34,805 nt of DNA. Origin: a virus. The notes beneath the pieces are model-generated. The model did not search any database. It saw only the letters and a program-made list of their open reading frames with translations, and had not been told where the DNA came from. Position numbers and translations under genes: made by a program. The stretch covers positions 1 to 34,805 of IMG/VR virus record IMGVR_UViG_3300033553_000200; one strand, written 5' to 3'. Numbering within the stretch: the first letter of the stretch is position 1; each line of letters opens with the position of its first letter. Of the stretch, positions 15,291 through 23,357 are shown in pieces.

Positions 15291-16531
15291 TGGCCGTGCG
15301 CTATGGCAACCTGCCGTTCCGTGAGCAGATTGACTACCTGCGCCAGAAAGCGGCCATACCCACCCGCGTCTGGACAGACATCTACGCTGGCGAACACGAC
15401 CACTCTTTCATGGTGGCCGGTGCCAACCGCATGGCCATCGTGGAAGACTTCCAGCGCTCGACACAGAAAGCGATCGAAAACGGCGGCACCCTTCAGGACT
15501 TCCGCAAGGATTTTGACAAGATCGTGGAGGGTCATGGCTGGAGCTATAACGGCTCCCGGGGCTGGCGCACCCGCGTGATCTACGAAACCAACCTGATGCA
15601 AAGCTACAACGCCGGGCGTGAAGCGCAGATGGCGGACCCGGAGTTGCGCCGCCTGCGGCCGTACGGGTTGTACCGCCACGGCGGCAGCGAAAACCCGCGC
15701 CCGGAACACCTGGCGAACGATGGCATGGTGGTACCTCTTGACGACGCCTGGTGGCAGCGGTGGACCCCAAAGAACGGCTGGGGCTGCACCTGCAAGAAAT
15801 ACATGATCAGCCAGAAGGAAGCCGAGCGCCGGGGCTACACCGTGCTGGACCGGGGCCCCGATATCGAATACGAGGATAAGGTGGTGGGTGCCAACGGCCC
15901 CAGCCCCCGCACCGTGCGCGTACCCAAGGGCATAGACCCCGGCTTTGAACACCGCCCCGGCGCCGGTCGTGTGCGGGGCGTAACTCCACCCCAGATGGAA
16001 GGCCCGCTGCGAGGCGCCACCGGCCCATTCCCGCGCCGGCCGGCCAGTGACCCCATGCCCGATCCCCGGGAATTTTCCTACGGCCTGCCCAGATCACCAG
16101 AGAACACCACCGCGGCCGTGGACCGTTTCCTGGGCGTATTCGGTGCTCGTCGTGACGGCCAGATGATGCGCTTTGAAGATCCGGTGGGTGAGCCCCTGCC
16201 GATCAGTGACGCCCTGTTCCTGGCAGCGGATGACAGCTGGCAGCTGCCCGCCGGTACCGAAGGCCGCTACATGGGCGTGCTGGCCAACGCCCTGCGCGAT
16301 CCAGACGAGATCTGGGTAGCCGCTGAACTGCCAGGCGATGGCAAGCGCCCCGTGCTGCGCCGGCGTTACCTGGCCCGGTTTGCATTACCTGGTGATGAGG
16401 GCACGGCCGTGGCCATCGTTGAATGGGGCCGCGATGGCTGGGCCGGTATTACCAGGACGGACGAACGCGCGGCCGGGCTTGACCGTCTGCGTCAGGGAGT
16501 GCGCCTGTACCGCCGGGGAGAGGGCGACTGA
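15290..16531 (+). CDS. F-like head morphogenesis protein with extra C-terminal domain
   Basis: This 413-residue protein has the Mu F/SPP1 gp7-type minor head domain in its first 200 residues. Visible signatures are RTRVIYETNLMQSYNAGREA and the Cys/Trp-rich PLDDAWWQRW ... PKNGWGCTCKKYMIS segment near residue 149-175. After a proline-rich linker, residues about 265-413 form a separate domain (VWVAAE-like strands, LRRRYLARFALPG, AIVEWGRDGWAGI). It resembles the PBECR-type barnase/EndoU/RelE-like nuclease domains often fused to such phage proteins. The N-terminal call is firm; the C-terminal one is from pattern only. Confidence 0.92.
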   Translation: MAVRYGNLPFREQIDYLRQKAAIPTRVWTDIYAGEHDHSFMVAGANRMAIVEDFQRSTQKAIENGGTLQDFRKDFDKIVEGHGWSYNGSRGWRTRVIYETNLMQSYNAGREAQMADPELRRLRPYGLYRHGGSENPRPEHLANDGMVVPLDDAWWQRWTPKNGWGCTCKKYMISQKEAERRGYTVLDRGPDIEYEDKVVGANGPSPRTVRVPKGIDPGFEHRPGAGRVRGVTPPQMEGPLRGATGPFPRRPASDPMPDPREFSYGLPRSPENTTAAVDRFLGVFGARRDGQMMRFEDPVGEPLPISDALFLAADDSWQLPAGTEGRYMGVLANALRDPDEIWVAAELPGDGKRPVLRRRYLARFALPGDEGTAVAIVEWGRDGWAGITRTDERAAGLDRLRQGVRLYRRGEGD

Positions 16532-16980
16532 TGGCCGGCGTGAATCTGCAATGGCGTATCGAGACCGACCGGCTGGAGCGAGCCCTGCAGGCCCTGGCCG
16601 ATCGCGGCGGCAACGTCCGCCCCGCGTTTGAGGCCATTGGTGAGGATTTGCTGGTCAGCCACCGGGAGCGCTTCGACCGCCAGGAAAGCCCGAGCGGTGA
16701 ACCTTGGGAACCGCTGAGCGAGGAGTACCGCAAGCGCAAGAAGCGCCGCAAGGATGAGATACTGGTATTGAATACCTATCTGCGAGACACTCAGCGCTAC
16801 CAGGCGGACGATGATCAGTTGGAGTACGGCACCGATAGCAAGTACGGCGCTACCCAGCACTTTGGCGATCCTGAGCGAGGCATACCGTCCCGGGAATGGC
16901 TGGGCCTTTCCAGCGACGATGAAGCCAACGCAGTGAACACTCTGCTGGACTACATGGGCGAACCGCTCAACGATAATTAG
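16531..16980 (+). CDS. Virion morphogenesis protein G (Mu gp31-like)
   Basis: The 149-residue protein fits the phage virion morphogenesis (Mu gpG) family: the middle reads RFDRQESPSGEPWEPLSEEY, followed by YGATQHFGDPERGIPSREWL. In Mu this protein acts in head-tail joining or tail completion. The start overlaps the F-like stop by one base. It is the last gene before the 221-bp gap containing the second candidate late promoter. Confidence 0.92.
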   Translation: MAGVNLQWRIETDRLERALQALADRGGNVRPAFEAIGEDLLVSHRERFDRQESPSGEPWEPLSEEYRKRKKRRKDEILVLNTYLRDTQRYQADDDQLEYGTDSKYGATQHFGDPERGIPSREWLGLSSDDEANAVNTLLDYMGEPLNDN

Positions 16981-17149
16981 CCGGCGGCCTCAGAAGCGCT
17001 ACAGCACCCCGAAGATTCCGAACCGGGGCCAGCGCACCACAGAACAACGTAACCCACGTTAGACCCGCGTTAGATTTCCTGCAACGGGCAATCTGAACTC
17101 TCAGCCCGAACCCTCACGCACGCAACACCCCCGCCAGACCCCCAAAAAC

Positions 17150-17182
17150 TCCCAAAACGCTTTATATCCCTCACCATCGCCG
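17150..17182 (+). promoter_or_regulatory. Candidate activator-dependent late promoter 2
   Basis: TCCCAAAACGCTTTA (17150-17164), CCCTC (17168-17172) and CCATCGCCG (17174-17182) repeat, in order, the blocks found at 9086-9124. It lies just upstream of the protease gene, where Mu has its C-dependent promoter PI. Spacing of the last block differs by 6 bp between copies. Transcription from here would give a very short leader, since the ATG is at 17202. The rest of 16981-17149 shows no feature. Confidence 0.55.
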
Positions 17183-17201
17183 GGCCCGGCAATCTGGCCC
17201 C

Positions 17202-18335
17202 ATGAAACGACACGCATCGAAGTACCCGACCATAGCAGTCTGCAGCCAGGGCAAGCGCCCACCCATTGCGGTGTGTGCCCTGGAAGTCCGGCTGACCGAC
17301 GACAAGACCCGGCTGATCCCCTCCGGCCAGTTCAACGCGCCACGGGGCTCCATGTCTGGAAAAGGCCCGTGGTACCTGGACGAAGCCCACGCCCAGGAAG
17401 TGATCCGCAAGGCCTCCAGCCGCAGCACAGACATTGCCGTTGATTACGAGCACCAGATTCTGCTGTCTGAGGTTAACGGCAAACCGGCTCCGGCCAGTGG
17501 TTGGGTAGACCCACGCTCACTGGAGTGGCGCAGCGATGGCCTCTACGGCCACGTGAGGTGGACCGCCAAGGCCAAGGAGGCAATCACGCCGGGCCCCAAT
17601 GGTGAGCCGCCGGAAATGCGCTACCTCTCCCCCGTGTTCCCGTACGACGCCACCACCGGCGCCGTGCTGGATCTGTTGCACCTCGCACTCACCAACACGC
17701 CCGCCATAGACGACGGCGCCATCACCGAACTGGCGGCCGCGCGCATGGCAATCAACGCTGAAAAGGAGGAATACTCCGTGAACCGTGAACAACTGATTGC
17801 GGCGCTGGGCCTGAAGGCCGACGCCACCGATGAGCAGATCAACCAGGAACTGGCCGCCCTCAAATCCAAGGCCGGCCAGACCGACGAAATCCGCCAGGCC
17901 CTGGAGCTGGGCGACAACGACAAGCCCACCGAAGCAGTAGCCGCGCTCAAGAGCAAGGCGAAAGCTGCCCAGCCAGACATGAGCCAGTACGTACCCCGTG
18001 CGGTGTACGACGAAGTCAACCAGCAGGTAGCTGCTCTGAAACAGGGTGGCGAAACCAAAGAGCTGGATGAACTCATTGACGCCGGCCTGAAAGACGGCCG
18101 CATTGCCGGCAAGGCCCATGCCGATTGGCTCCGTGGTCAGGGCGTTGCGGCCCTCAAAGCGCACCTGAAAGACGCGCCGGGCATCGCGGCCCTGAAAGGC
18201 ACCACCCAGGTGGATGGCCGCAAGCCGCCCAAGGGCGACGGCGACAACCAGCTGACGGAAGAGCAGCTGGCCGTCTGCAAAAACATGGGGCTGGACCCTG
18301 AAACCTACCGCAAGAATCTGGCCGCTCAGGCCTGA
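17202..18335 (+). CDS. Prohead protease with C-terminal scaffold (Mu I-like)
   Basis: This is a 377-residue Mu-like I protein. The N-terminal protease part (about 1-185) contains LIPSGQFNAPRGSM and the family-typical STDIAVDYEHQILLSEVNG and EMRYLSPVF segments. The C-terminal part (about 193-377) is Lys/Ala/Glu-rich and helical, typical of scaffold. In Mu the I protease cleaves scaffold during head maturation. No good Shine-Dalgarno precedes the ATG at 17202. An internal start produces the scaffold alone (separate entry). Confidence 0.92.
   Translation: MKRHASKYPTIAVCSQGKRPPIAVCALEVRLTDDKTRLIPSGQFNAPRGSMSGKGPWYLDEAHAQEVIRKASSRSTDIAVDYEHQILLSEVNGKPAPASGWVDPRSLEWRSDGLYGHVRWTAKAKEAITPGPNGEPPEMRYLSPVFPYDATTGAVLDLLHLALTNTPAIDDGAITELAAARMAINAEKEEYSVNREQLIAALGLKADATDEQINQELAALKSKAGQTDEIRQALELGDNDKPTEAVAALKSKAKAAQPDMSQYVPRAVYDEVNQQVAALKQGGETKELDELIDAGLKDGRIAGKAHADWLRGQGVAALKAHLKDAPGIAALKGTTQVDGRKPPKGDGDNQLTEEQLAVCKNMGLDPETYRKNLAAQA
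17778..18335 (+). CDS. Nested in-frame scaffold protein (Mu Z-like)
   Basis: Within the protease gene, AGGAGG (17764-17769) lies eight bases before an in-frame GTG at 17778, which corresponds to residue 193 of the long product. Starting there gives a 185-residue scaffold-only protein beginning MNREQLIAALGLKADATDEQ. This is the best ribosome-binding site of the region, while the upstream start has none. Mu and lambda (Nu3) make scaffold in the same nested way. It is inferred from sequence and needs a protein test. Confidence 0.75.
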   Translation: MNREQLIAALGLKADATDEQINQELAALKSKAGQTDEIRQALELGDNDKPTEAVAALKSKAKAAQPDMSQYVPRAVYDEVNQQVAALKQGGETKELDELIDAGLKDGRIAGKAHADWLRGQGVAALKAHLKDAPGIAALKGTTQVDGRKPPKGDGDNQLTEEQLAVCKNMGLDPETYRKNLAAQA

Positions 18336-18371
18336 TCAGCGACCCCTAACGGATAACGGGAGGAAACTCTA

Positions 18372-18806
18372 ATGGCAGCGGCCACTAAAAACCGAAACAC
18401 CCCCCACCGCGCCGGCGGCGTGCGTGGCCATAGCGTGAAAGGCGGCGTGCGGTGCTATGCCGGCACCATCGCCGTAATGGCAGCGGACGGCTTCGCCAAG
18501 CCGGGCACCACCGCCACCGGGCTTGTTGCCCTGGGCCGGTTTGACGAGCACGTGGACAACACCGAAGGCGCCGATGGCGAAAAGCTGGCGGCCGTTTCTC
18601 GCGGCAACTTCCGCTTTGACAACAGTGCGGGCGCCGATGAGATCACCGCCGCTGATGCCGGCAAGGTCTGTTACATCGTCGATGACCAGACCGTCGCCCT
18701 CACCAGCGCCACCAGCACACGTTCACCGGCCGGCATTGTCGACACCGTGGACGACTCCGGTGTGTGGGTGAACATCGACCCCACCAACGGCGTTGCCACT
18801 AACTAA
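18372..18806 (+). CDS. Probable capsid decoration protein
   Basis: The 144-residue product lies between scaffold and major capsid, the usual place for a decoration or stabilising protein. It is Gly/Ala/Thr/Asp-rich and mostly beta (GTIAVMAADGFAKPG, CYIVDDQTVALTSA, GVWVNIDP). The pattern resembles DUF2190-type or lambda D-like head proteins. GGGAGG lies about nine bases before the ATG. The exact family is uncertain. Confidence 0.82.
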   Translation: MAAATKNRNTPHRAGGVRGHSVKGGVRCYAGTIAVMAADGFAKPGTTATGLVALGRFDEHVDNTEGADGEKLAAVSRGNFRFDNSAGADEITAADAGKVCYIVDDQTVALTSATSTRSPAGIVDTVDDSGVWVNIDPTNGVATN

Positions 18807-18820
18807 TCAGGAGTAATCCG

Positions 18821-19723
18821 ATGGATTTGAACAACGCAAGCCTTCAGGCCCTGTTCCAGGCCTACAAGATGAACTTCCAGGAGGGCATGTCTTCCCTGGG
18901 GGGTGACGCCGCTCTATTCGAGATTTTCTGCACGGTGGTGCCCAGTACCACCGCCGTAGAGGTTTACCCGTTTCTGAAAAGCCTGCCGCGCATGCGTGAG
19001 TGGATTGGCGATCGGGTGGTCCACTCCCTGGAAGGCGCGGAATTCAGCATCAAGAACCGCAAGTTCGAGCTGACCGAAGGCGTACCGCGCGACAACATCG
19101 AAGACGACACCTACGGCCTTTACGCCCCGGTATTCCAGGAATTCGGGCGCAGCTCCCGCGAGCACCCGAACGAGCTGGCGGTGGAAGTGCTGATTGGCAA
19201 CCCCGAATGCTACGACGGCCAGCCGCTGTTTGATGCAGATCATGCCGTGCTGGATGAAGACGGCAAAGAGACGTCTGTCAGCAACGACATGGGCGGCACC
19301 GGCCCGGCTTGGTACGTGATGGACGCTACTCGTGCCATCAAGCCGTGCATGCTGCAGAAGCGCCGGGATTACAACTTCCGTTCAATCACCAACCTGAACG
19401 ACGCGGAAGTGTTCATGAAGGACCAGTTTCTGTTCGGCGTGGACGCCCGCACCAACGCAGGCCCCGGCCTGTGGCAGCTGGTAGTCCGCTCCAAGCAGGA
19501 CTTCACGGCGGCCAACTACGAGGCAGCCCGCAAGCGCCTGCAGGAGCTGAAAGGCGACTACGGCCGCCCGCTGGCCCTGCGTCACAGCCACACAATGGTG
19601 CCCAGCAATCTGGAAGGCCCGGCCCGCAAGGTGTTGCAGAACACCCTGACCACCGGCGGCGAGACCAACCAGTGGGCCAACACATCCAAGCTGATCCTTA
19701 ACCCCTGGCTGCCGAGCAGCTAA
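18821..19723 (+). CDS. Major capsid protein (Mu gpT-like)
   Basis: The 300-residue protein matches Mu-like major head subunit T: an N-terminal LNNASLQALFQAYKMNFQEG, then VYPFLKSLPRMREWIGDRVV, IKNRKFELTEGVPRDNIEDD, and the final LRHSHTMVPSNLEGPARKVL. It has the HK97-type fold by family knowledge. AGGAG lies eight bases before the ATG. It is followed 27 bp later by a strong terminator. Confidence 0.96.
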   Translation: MDLNNASLQALFQAYKMNFQEGMSSLGGDAALFEIFCTVVPSTTAVEVYPFLKSLPRMREWIGDRVVHSLEGAEFSIKNRKFELTEGVPRDNIEDDTYGLYAPVFQEFGRSSREHPNELAVEVLIGNPECYDGQPLFDADHAVLDEDGKETSVSNDMGGTGPAWYVMDATRAIKPCMLQKRRDYNFRSITNLNDAEVFMKDQFLFGVDARTNAGPGLWQLVVRSKQDFTAANYEAARKRLQELKGDYGRPLALRHSHTMVPSNLEGPARKVLQNTLTTGGETNQWANTSKLILNPWLPSS

Positions 19724-19750
19724 GGCGTTAGGCGAACGATGAAGCGTTAG

Positions 19751-19780
19751 AAAACCCGCTCCCGCGTGGGGCGGGTTTTT
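19751..19780 (+). terminator. Strong rho-independent terminator after the capsid gene
   Basis: AAAACCCGC (19751-19759) pairs with GCGGGTTTT (19771-19779), with CCC/GGG pairing inside and a GCGT loop, followed by TTTTT and then C. It stands between the major capsid gene and the next late gene on the same strand. It could reduce transcription of tail genes relative to capsid. No promoter was recognised just after it, so readthrough is probably needed. Confidence 0.88.
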
Positions 19781-19793
19781 CAGGAGACCGATC

Positions 19794-20264
19794 ATGGCAG
19801 CAAGCAACAGCACCGCAAAGAACAAGGCCGCAGCCAGCACCAAGGCCGCCGCCGAGGCCAAAAAGGCCGAACAGAATTCAACCGCCGGGAATGCCAGCCA
19901 GGCAACCCCGGCCGAGCCCAAAGACGCGGAGAACCAGCAGGAGCAAGACAACGCACCTGGTGAGGCGGGCAAGGACAACGCCGCACCGGCTGAAAACGAC
20001 AAGCCGGGCGAAGACCAGGGCGACAACTCCGGCGATCAGGAGGGCCTCAAGGATGATGAGGCCAAGCCGGCCAATGAAAAACCGGCCCTGTGGGTACGCA
20101 CCAAGCGACGTGTAGGCAGCCGCCGCCGTGCTGGTATCCGCTTCAGCCGCGAAGGCATGGGCGTTGACCTGGAATCCCTCAGCAAGGACCAGGTGAAGGC
20201 CATCAAGGAAGACCCGGCGCTGGACGTGGAAGAGATCACCTACCCGGCAGAACCCGAGGAGTAA
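19794..20264 (+). CDS. Mu gp35-like (HI1506-type) protein
   Basis: The 156-residue protein has a low-complexity N-terminal 95 residues, rich in Ala, Lys, Glu, Asp, Asn and Gln, followed by a conserved small domain. That domain (ALWVRTKRRVGSRRRAGIRF, SREGMGVDLESLSKDQVKAI) is the gp35/HI1506-type FluMu domain. AGGAGA lies upstream of the ATG, right after the terminator. Its role at the head-neck boundary is unknown. Confidence 0.85.
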   Translation: MAASNSTAKNKAAASTKAAAEAKKAEQNSTAGNASQATPAEPKDAENQQEQDNAPGEAGKDNAAPAENDKPGEDQGDNSGDQEGLKDDEAKPANEKPALWVRTKRRVGSRRRAGIRFSREGMGVDLESLSKDQVKAIKEDPALDVEEITYPAEPEE

Positions 20265-20270
20265 CCGGCA

Positions 20271-20675
20271 ATGTACTGCACCCTGGATGACCTGGTTAAG
20301 CGGTTTGGTGAAGACGAGCTGCTGGATCTGGCCCACGACGAGACCGGCCTGGCAGTGGATCAGGCGGTGGTAGACCGGGCGATTGAAGATGCCAGTGGAG
20401 AAATGGACGGCTTTATCTCTGCTGCTGGCTACCCGGTACCGATGGACCCGGTGCCGCTGATCGTCACCGCCTACTGCGCAGACATCGCCCGGTACCGCCT
20501 GTACGACGACCGCGCCACCGAACAGGTGCGCAAGCGCTACGAGGATGCCGTGAAGTTTCTGCGCTCGGTCTCCAGGGGTGACGTAAAGCTGGGCGCCCGG
20601 GTGCATGCCGAGTCGTTGGTGGGTGATGTGCAGTTTGACGCCGGCCGCCGCGTGTTCGGTGGAGGTGGCTTCTGA
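20271..20675 (+). CDS. DUF1320 neck/adaptor protein (Mu gp36-like)
   Basis: The 134-residue helical protein starts MYCTLDDLVKRFGEDELLDL and contains ASGEMDGFISAAGYPVPMDP and ADIARYRLYDDRATEQVRKR, matching DUF1320/Mu gp36. Such proteins are head-completion adaptors with the HK97 gp6-type fold. GAGGAG lies nine bases before the ATG. Confidence 0.93.
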   Translation: MYCTLDDLVKRFGEDELLDLAHDETGLAVDQAVVDRAIEDASGEMDGFISAAGYPVPMDPVPLIVTAYCADIARYRLYDDRATEQVRKRYEDAVKFLRSVSRGDVKLGARVHAESLVGDVQFDAGRRVFGGGGF

Positions 20676-21235
20676 TGCTGGCCGAAGTGGAAGACGCAAT
20701 CATTGAGCGCTGCAAGCTGGTTCTTGGCGCCCACGTGAAAACCGTGGAAGACCTGCCCGGCCGCTGGAGCGAAGCAACCTTGCGCGCGGCCCTGCGCAAA
20801 ACACCAGGTGTTTATGTGGCTTGGGGTGGCGGCAAGAGCCCGTCGAACACCACCAATCAGGCCGCCGTTGGTGGGCGTTACGTGGTGTACGTGGTGACGT
20901 CCCACGCCAGTGGCGAACGTGAACGCCGCCGGGGCAATGACCGCCAGGTGGGTGCCTATGAGCTGGTCGAGCGCGTAGCCCCAGCCGTCCACGCCCTGAA
21001 AGTGGAAGGCATTGGCACTCTGGAGCTGGACAGCATCGACAACCTGTATTCAGAGCGCTTCGACAAGGAAGGGGTGGTGATTTACGGCATTGCCTACCGC
21101 CTGCCGCTGCACTTCAAGCCACCGCTCGACGCCAACACCCTGAACGATTTTGAGCTTTATACCGGCACCCACCAGGTGGGTGGCGACAACGATCCCGAGC
21201 TGCAAAGCCGGGCAGAGCTGAACCAGGAGGAATAA
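20675..21235 (+). CDS. DUF1834 neck protein (Mu gp37-like)
   Basis: The 186-residue product fits DUF1834/Mu gp37, with LAEVEDAIIERCKLVLGAHV at the start, GGRYVVYVVTSHASGERERR in the middle and IYGIAYRLPLHFKPPLDANT near the end. It probably acts as a head-tail joining or tail-terminator-type protein. Its start overlaps the DUF1320 stop by one base. Confidence 0.9.
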   Translation: MLAEVEDAIIERCKLVLGAHVKTVEDLPGRWSEATLRAALRKTPGVYVAWGGGKSPSNTTNQAAVGGRYVVYVVTSHASGERERRRGNDRQVGAYELVERVAPAVHALKVEGIGTLELDSIDNLYSERFDKEGVVIYGIAYRLPLHFKPPLDANTLNDFELYTGTHQVGGDNDPELQSRAELNQEE

Positions 21236-21238
21236 TCC

Positions 21239-21478
21239 GTGGCCCGCAAACCGATTTACGTACAGCCGCGCCAGCGTAACCCCAAAAAGCCCGCCGAAGG
21301 TGTGCTGCAGGTGCGCCGGGAAAACGGCAAACCCATTCCGGCAGCTGGTGCCTGGGTAGAGCCCAACAAGTACATCCGCCGCCGCATGCGTGATGGCGAC
21401 CTGGTGGAGGCGAGGCCGCCGAAGGAAGCGAGTGCCAAACCCGCCGCAAAATCCACCAACACCCAGGCTGAGGAGTAA
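21239..21478 (+). CDS. DUF2635 small protein (Mu gp38-like)
   Basis: The 79-residue product begins at GTG after GAGGAA. The sequence GKPIPAAGAWVEPNKYIRRR followed by MRDGDLVEA is the DUF2635/Mu gp38 pattern. The tail is Ala/Lys-rich. It lies directly before the sheath gene, as in Mu. Its function is unknown, presumably tail assembly. Confidence 0.9.
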   Translation: MARKPIYVQPRQRNPKKPAEGVLQVRRENGKPIPAAGAWVEPNKYIRRRMRDGDLVEARPPKEASAKPAAKSTNTQAEE

Positions 21479-21481
21479 GCG

Positions 21482-22960
21482 ATGATTACCGCCGGTGTTT
21501 TTAACAACATCCCCAGCGCCCTGCGCCTGCCGGGCGTGTTCATTGAATTTGATGATCGCCTGGCCAATAGCGGCGTGTGGCAAACCCGCCTGCTGGTTCT
21601 GGGCCAGCGTAATGAAAATGGCTCAAAGCAGGCCCTGGAGCTGGACCGCGTAACCAGCCCAGAGCAGGCCGAGCGCTACTACGGCCGTGGCTCCATGATT
21701 GCCGAGATGCTGCGCGCAGCACTGGCCGTTGACCCCTACATGGAAACCATGGCCATCCCCCTGGATGACGACCCAGCTGCTGCGGCCGCAAGTGGCAGCA
21801 TCACTGTGTCCGGTACCGCCACGGTTCCCGGCACTCTGGCGCTATACATTGCCGGTTACCGCGTGCGGGTGGGCGTTGCTGCCACTGACCAGGCCTCAGA
21901 CGTAGCCCAGTCCATTGTGGATGCCGTCAACGCTAATGACCGCCTGCCGGTAACGGCGGTGGTGAATGGTACCGAGCCGGCCAAAGTGGATCTGACTTGC
22001 CGCTGGAAAGGCGAAACTGGCAACGATATCGACCTGGACCTGAACCGCCAGGACGAAGAGGCGCCAAGCGGCATTTCCGTCACGTTCCAGGCTATGGCCA
22101 ATGGCGCAGCCAATCCCGATCTGGCCGAGGCCATCGATGTAATGGGTGACCAGTGGTACCACTACATTGCGTGCCCCTACAACGACACCGCCAACCTGGG
22201 CGAACTCAAGGATGAGCTGGACCGCCGCTATGGGCCGATGGTGCAGCAGGGTGGCCGTGCGTTTGGCGCGTTCCGGGGCACCCATTCGGAAACCGGTGAT
22301 TTCGGTGGCGGCCACAACAGCCCGCACCTGACCGTGATGGGTACCAACCACGCGGCCAGCCCCACCTGGTTGTGGGCTGCAACCTACGCCATTGTTGCTG
22401 CCGGCTCGCTGACCAACGACCCGGCCCGCCCGCTTCAGTACCTGGAATTGCCCGGCCTGATTGGCCCGCGCACCTCCAAGGCGTGGATCAACTCAGAGCG
22501 CAACCTGCTGCTATTTGATGGCATCGCCACATTCACCGTGGCCGATGATGGCGCCGTGCGGATCGAGCGTGAAATTACCACGTTCCAGCAAAATGACGCC
22601 GGCATTGCCAGTGACGCCTACCTGGACATCCAGGTACCCGAAACCCTGGAACGCATCCGATACGAGCAGATCAGCCGCATTCTCTCAAAGTATCCGCGCC
22701 ATAAGTTGGCAGAGGACGCGGACGCCGCGCTGTTTGGTGCAGGCCAGAAAATCATGACTCCGAAGGTGGGCGAGTCGGAAATGCTGGACCTCTATGAGGA
22801 CTTTATCCAGGCCGGCTGGGCCCAAGACTACGCAGGCTACAAGAAAAGCCTGTCCGCCAACATCGACCCGGACAACCCCAAGCGCCTGAATATGATCGAC
22901 TCGCCGAAGCTGGTTGGTCAGTACCGCACCCACGCGATGCAGACCCAGTTCCGGCAGTAA
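21482..22960 (+). CDS. Contractile tail sheath protein (Mu L, gp39-like)
   Basis: This is a 492-residue sheath subunit. The N-terminus (NNIPSALRLPGVFIEFDDRL) and the segments SGSITVSGTATVPGTLALYI, MGTNHAASPTWLWAATYAIV and the C-terminal WAQDYAGYKKSLSANIDPDN are typical of Mu-type sheaths. Its presence shows the phage is a myovirus. GAGGAG lies six bases before the ATG. Confidence 0.96.
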   Translation: MITAGVFNNIPSALRLPGVFIEFDDRLANSGVWQTRLLVLGQRNENGSKQALELDRVTSPEQAERYYGRGSMIAEMLRAALAVDPYMETMAIPLDDDPAAAAASGSITVSGTATVPGTLALYIAGYRVRVGVAATDQASDVAQSIVDAVNANDRLPVTAVVNGTEPAKVDLTCRWKGETGNDIDLDLNRQDEEAPSGISVTFQAMANGAANPDLAEAIDVMGDQWYHYIACPYNDTANLGELKDELDRRYGPMVQQGGRAFGAFRGTHSETGDFGGGHNSPHLTVMGTNHAASPTWLWAATYAIVAAGSLTNDPARPLQYLELPGLIGPRTSKAWINSERNLLLFDGIATFTVADDGAVRIEREITTFQQNDAGIASDAYLDIQVPETLERIRYEQISRILSKYPRHKLAEDADAALFGAGQKIMTPKVGESEMLDLYEDFIQAGWAQDYAGYKKSLSANIDPDNPKRLNMIDSPKLVGQYRTHAMQTQFRQ

Positions 22961-22994
22961 CGGTCACACCTTAAACGCAGGAGACTAAAACATC

Positions 22995-23357
22995 ATGAGC
23001 GAAGGTCAAATTACCGGCAAGGCCACAGTAAGAGTGGATGGCGAGGAGCTGCTTGCCGACGTTGACGCAACCCTGAATGTCGGGGGAGTGAGTCGTCAGT
23101 CTGTAATGGGTCCGCGCGGGGTGCAGGGGTTCCAAGAGAGCCCGGAAGCTCCCGCGCTTTCTACCACCGTGCGCCACACCGCCAAGACGGACCTGATAGC
23201 CCTGGGCAAGATCACCGGTGCAACGGTTCTCTTTGAGACCGACACCGGCGATACCTACATGCTGCGCCGTGCATTCGTAACGGACACCGTCGAGCTGAGC
23301 AGCGGGAACGGCAACGTGCGCCTGAACTGGGGCGCCTTTGGAGTGGAGCGCATCTAA
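22995..23357 (+). CDS. Tail tube protein (Mu M, gp40-like)
   Basis: The 120-residue product matches Mu-type tail tube proteins: GKATVRVDGEELLADVDATL at the start, GPRGVQGFQESPEAPALSTT in the middle and ETDTGDTYMLRRAFVTDTVE near the end, with a mostly beta prediction. It forms the inner tube inside the sheath. It shares its last base with the start of the chaperone gene. Confidence 0.94.
   Translation: MSEGQITGKATVRVDGEELLADVDATLNVGGVSRQSVMGPRGVQGFQESPEAPALSTTVRHTAKTDLIALGKITGATVLFETDTGDTYMLRRAFVTDTVELSSGNGNVRLNWGAFGVERI

Noticed and set aside
14831-15952. 373-residue minus-strand frame opposite portal and F-like genes
   Set aside because: It crosses two well-recognised genes and shows no domain or ribosome site; antisense shadow.
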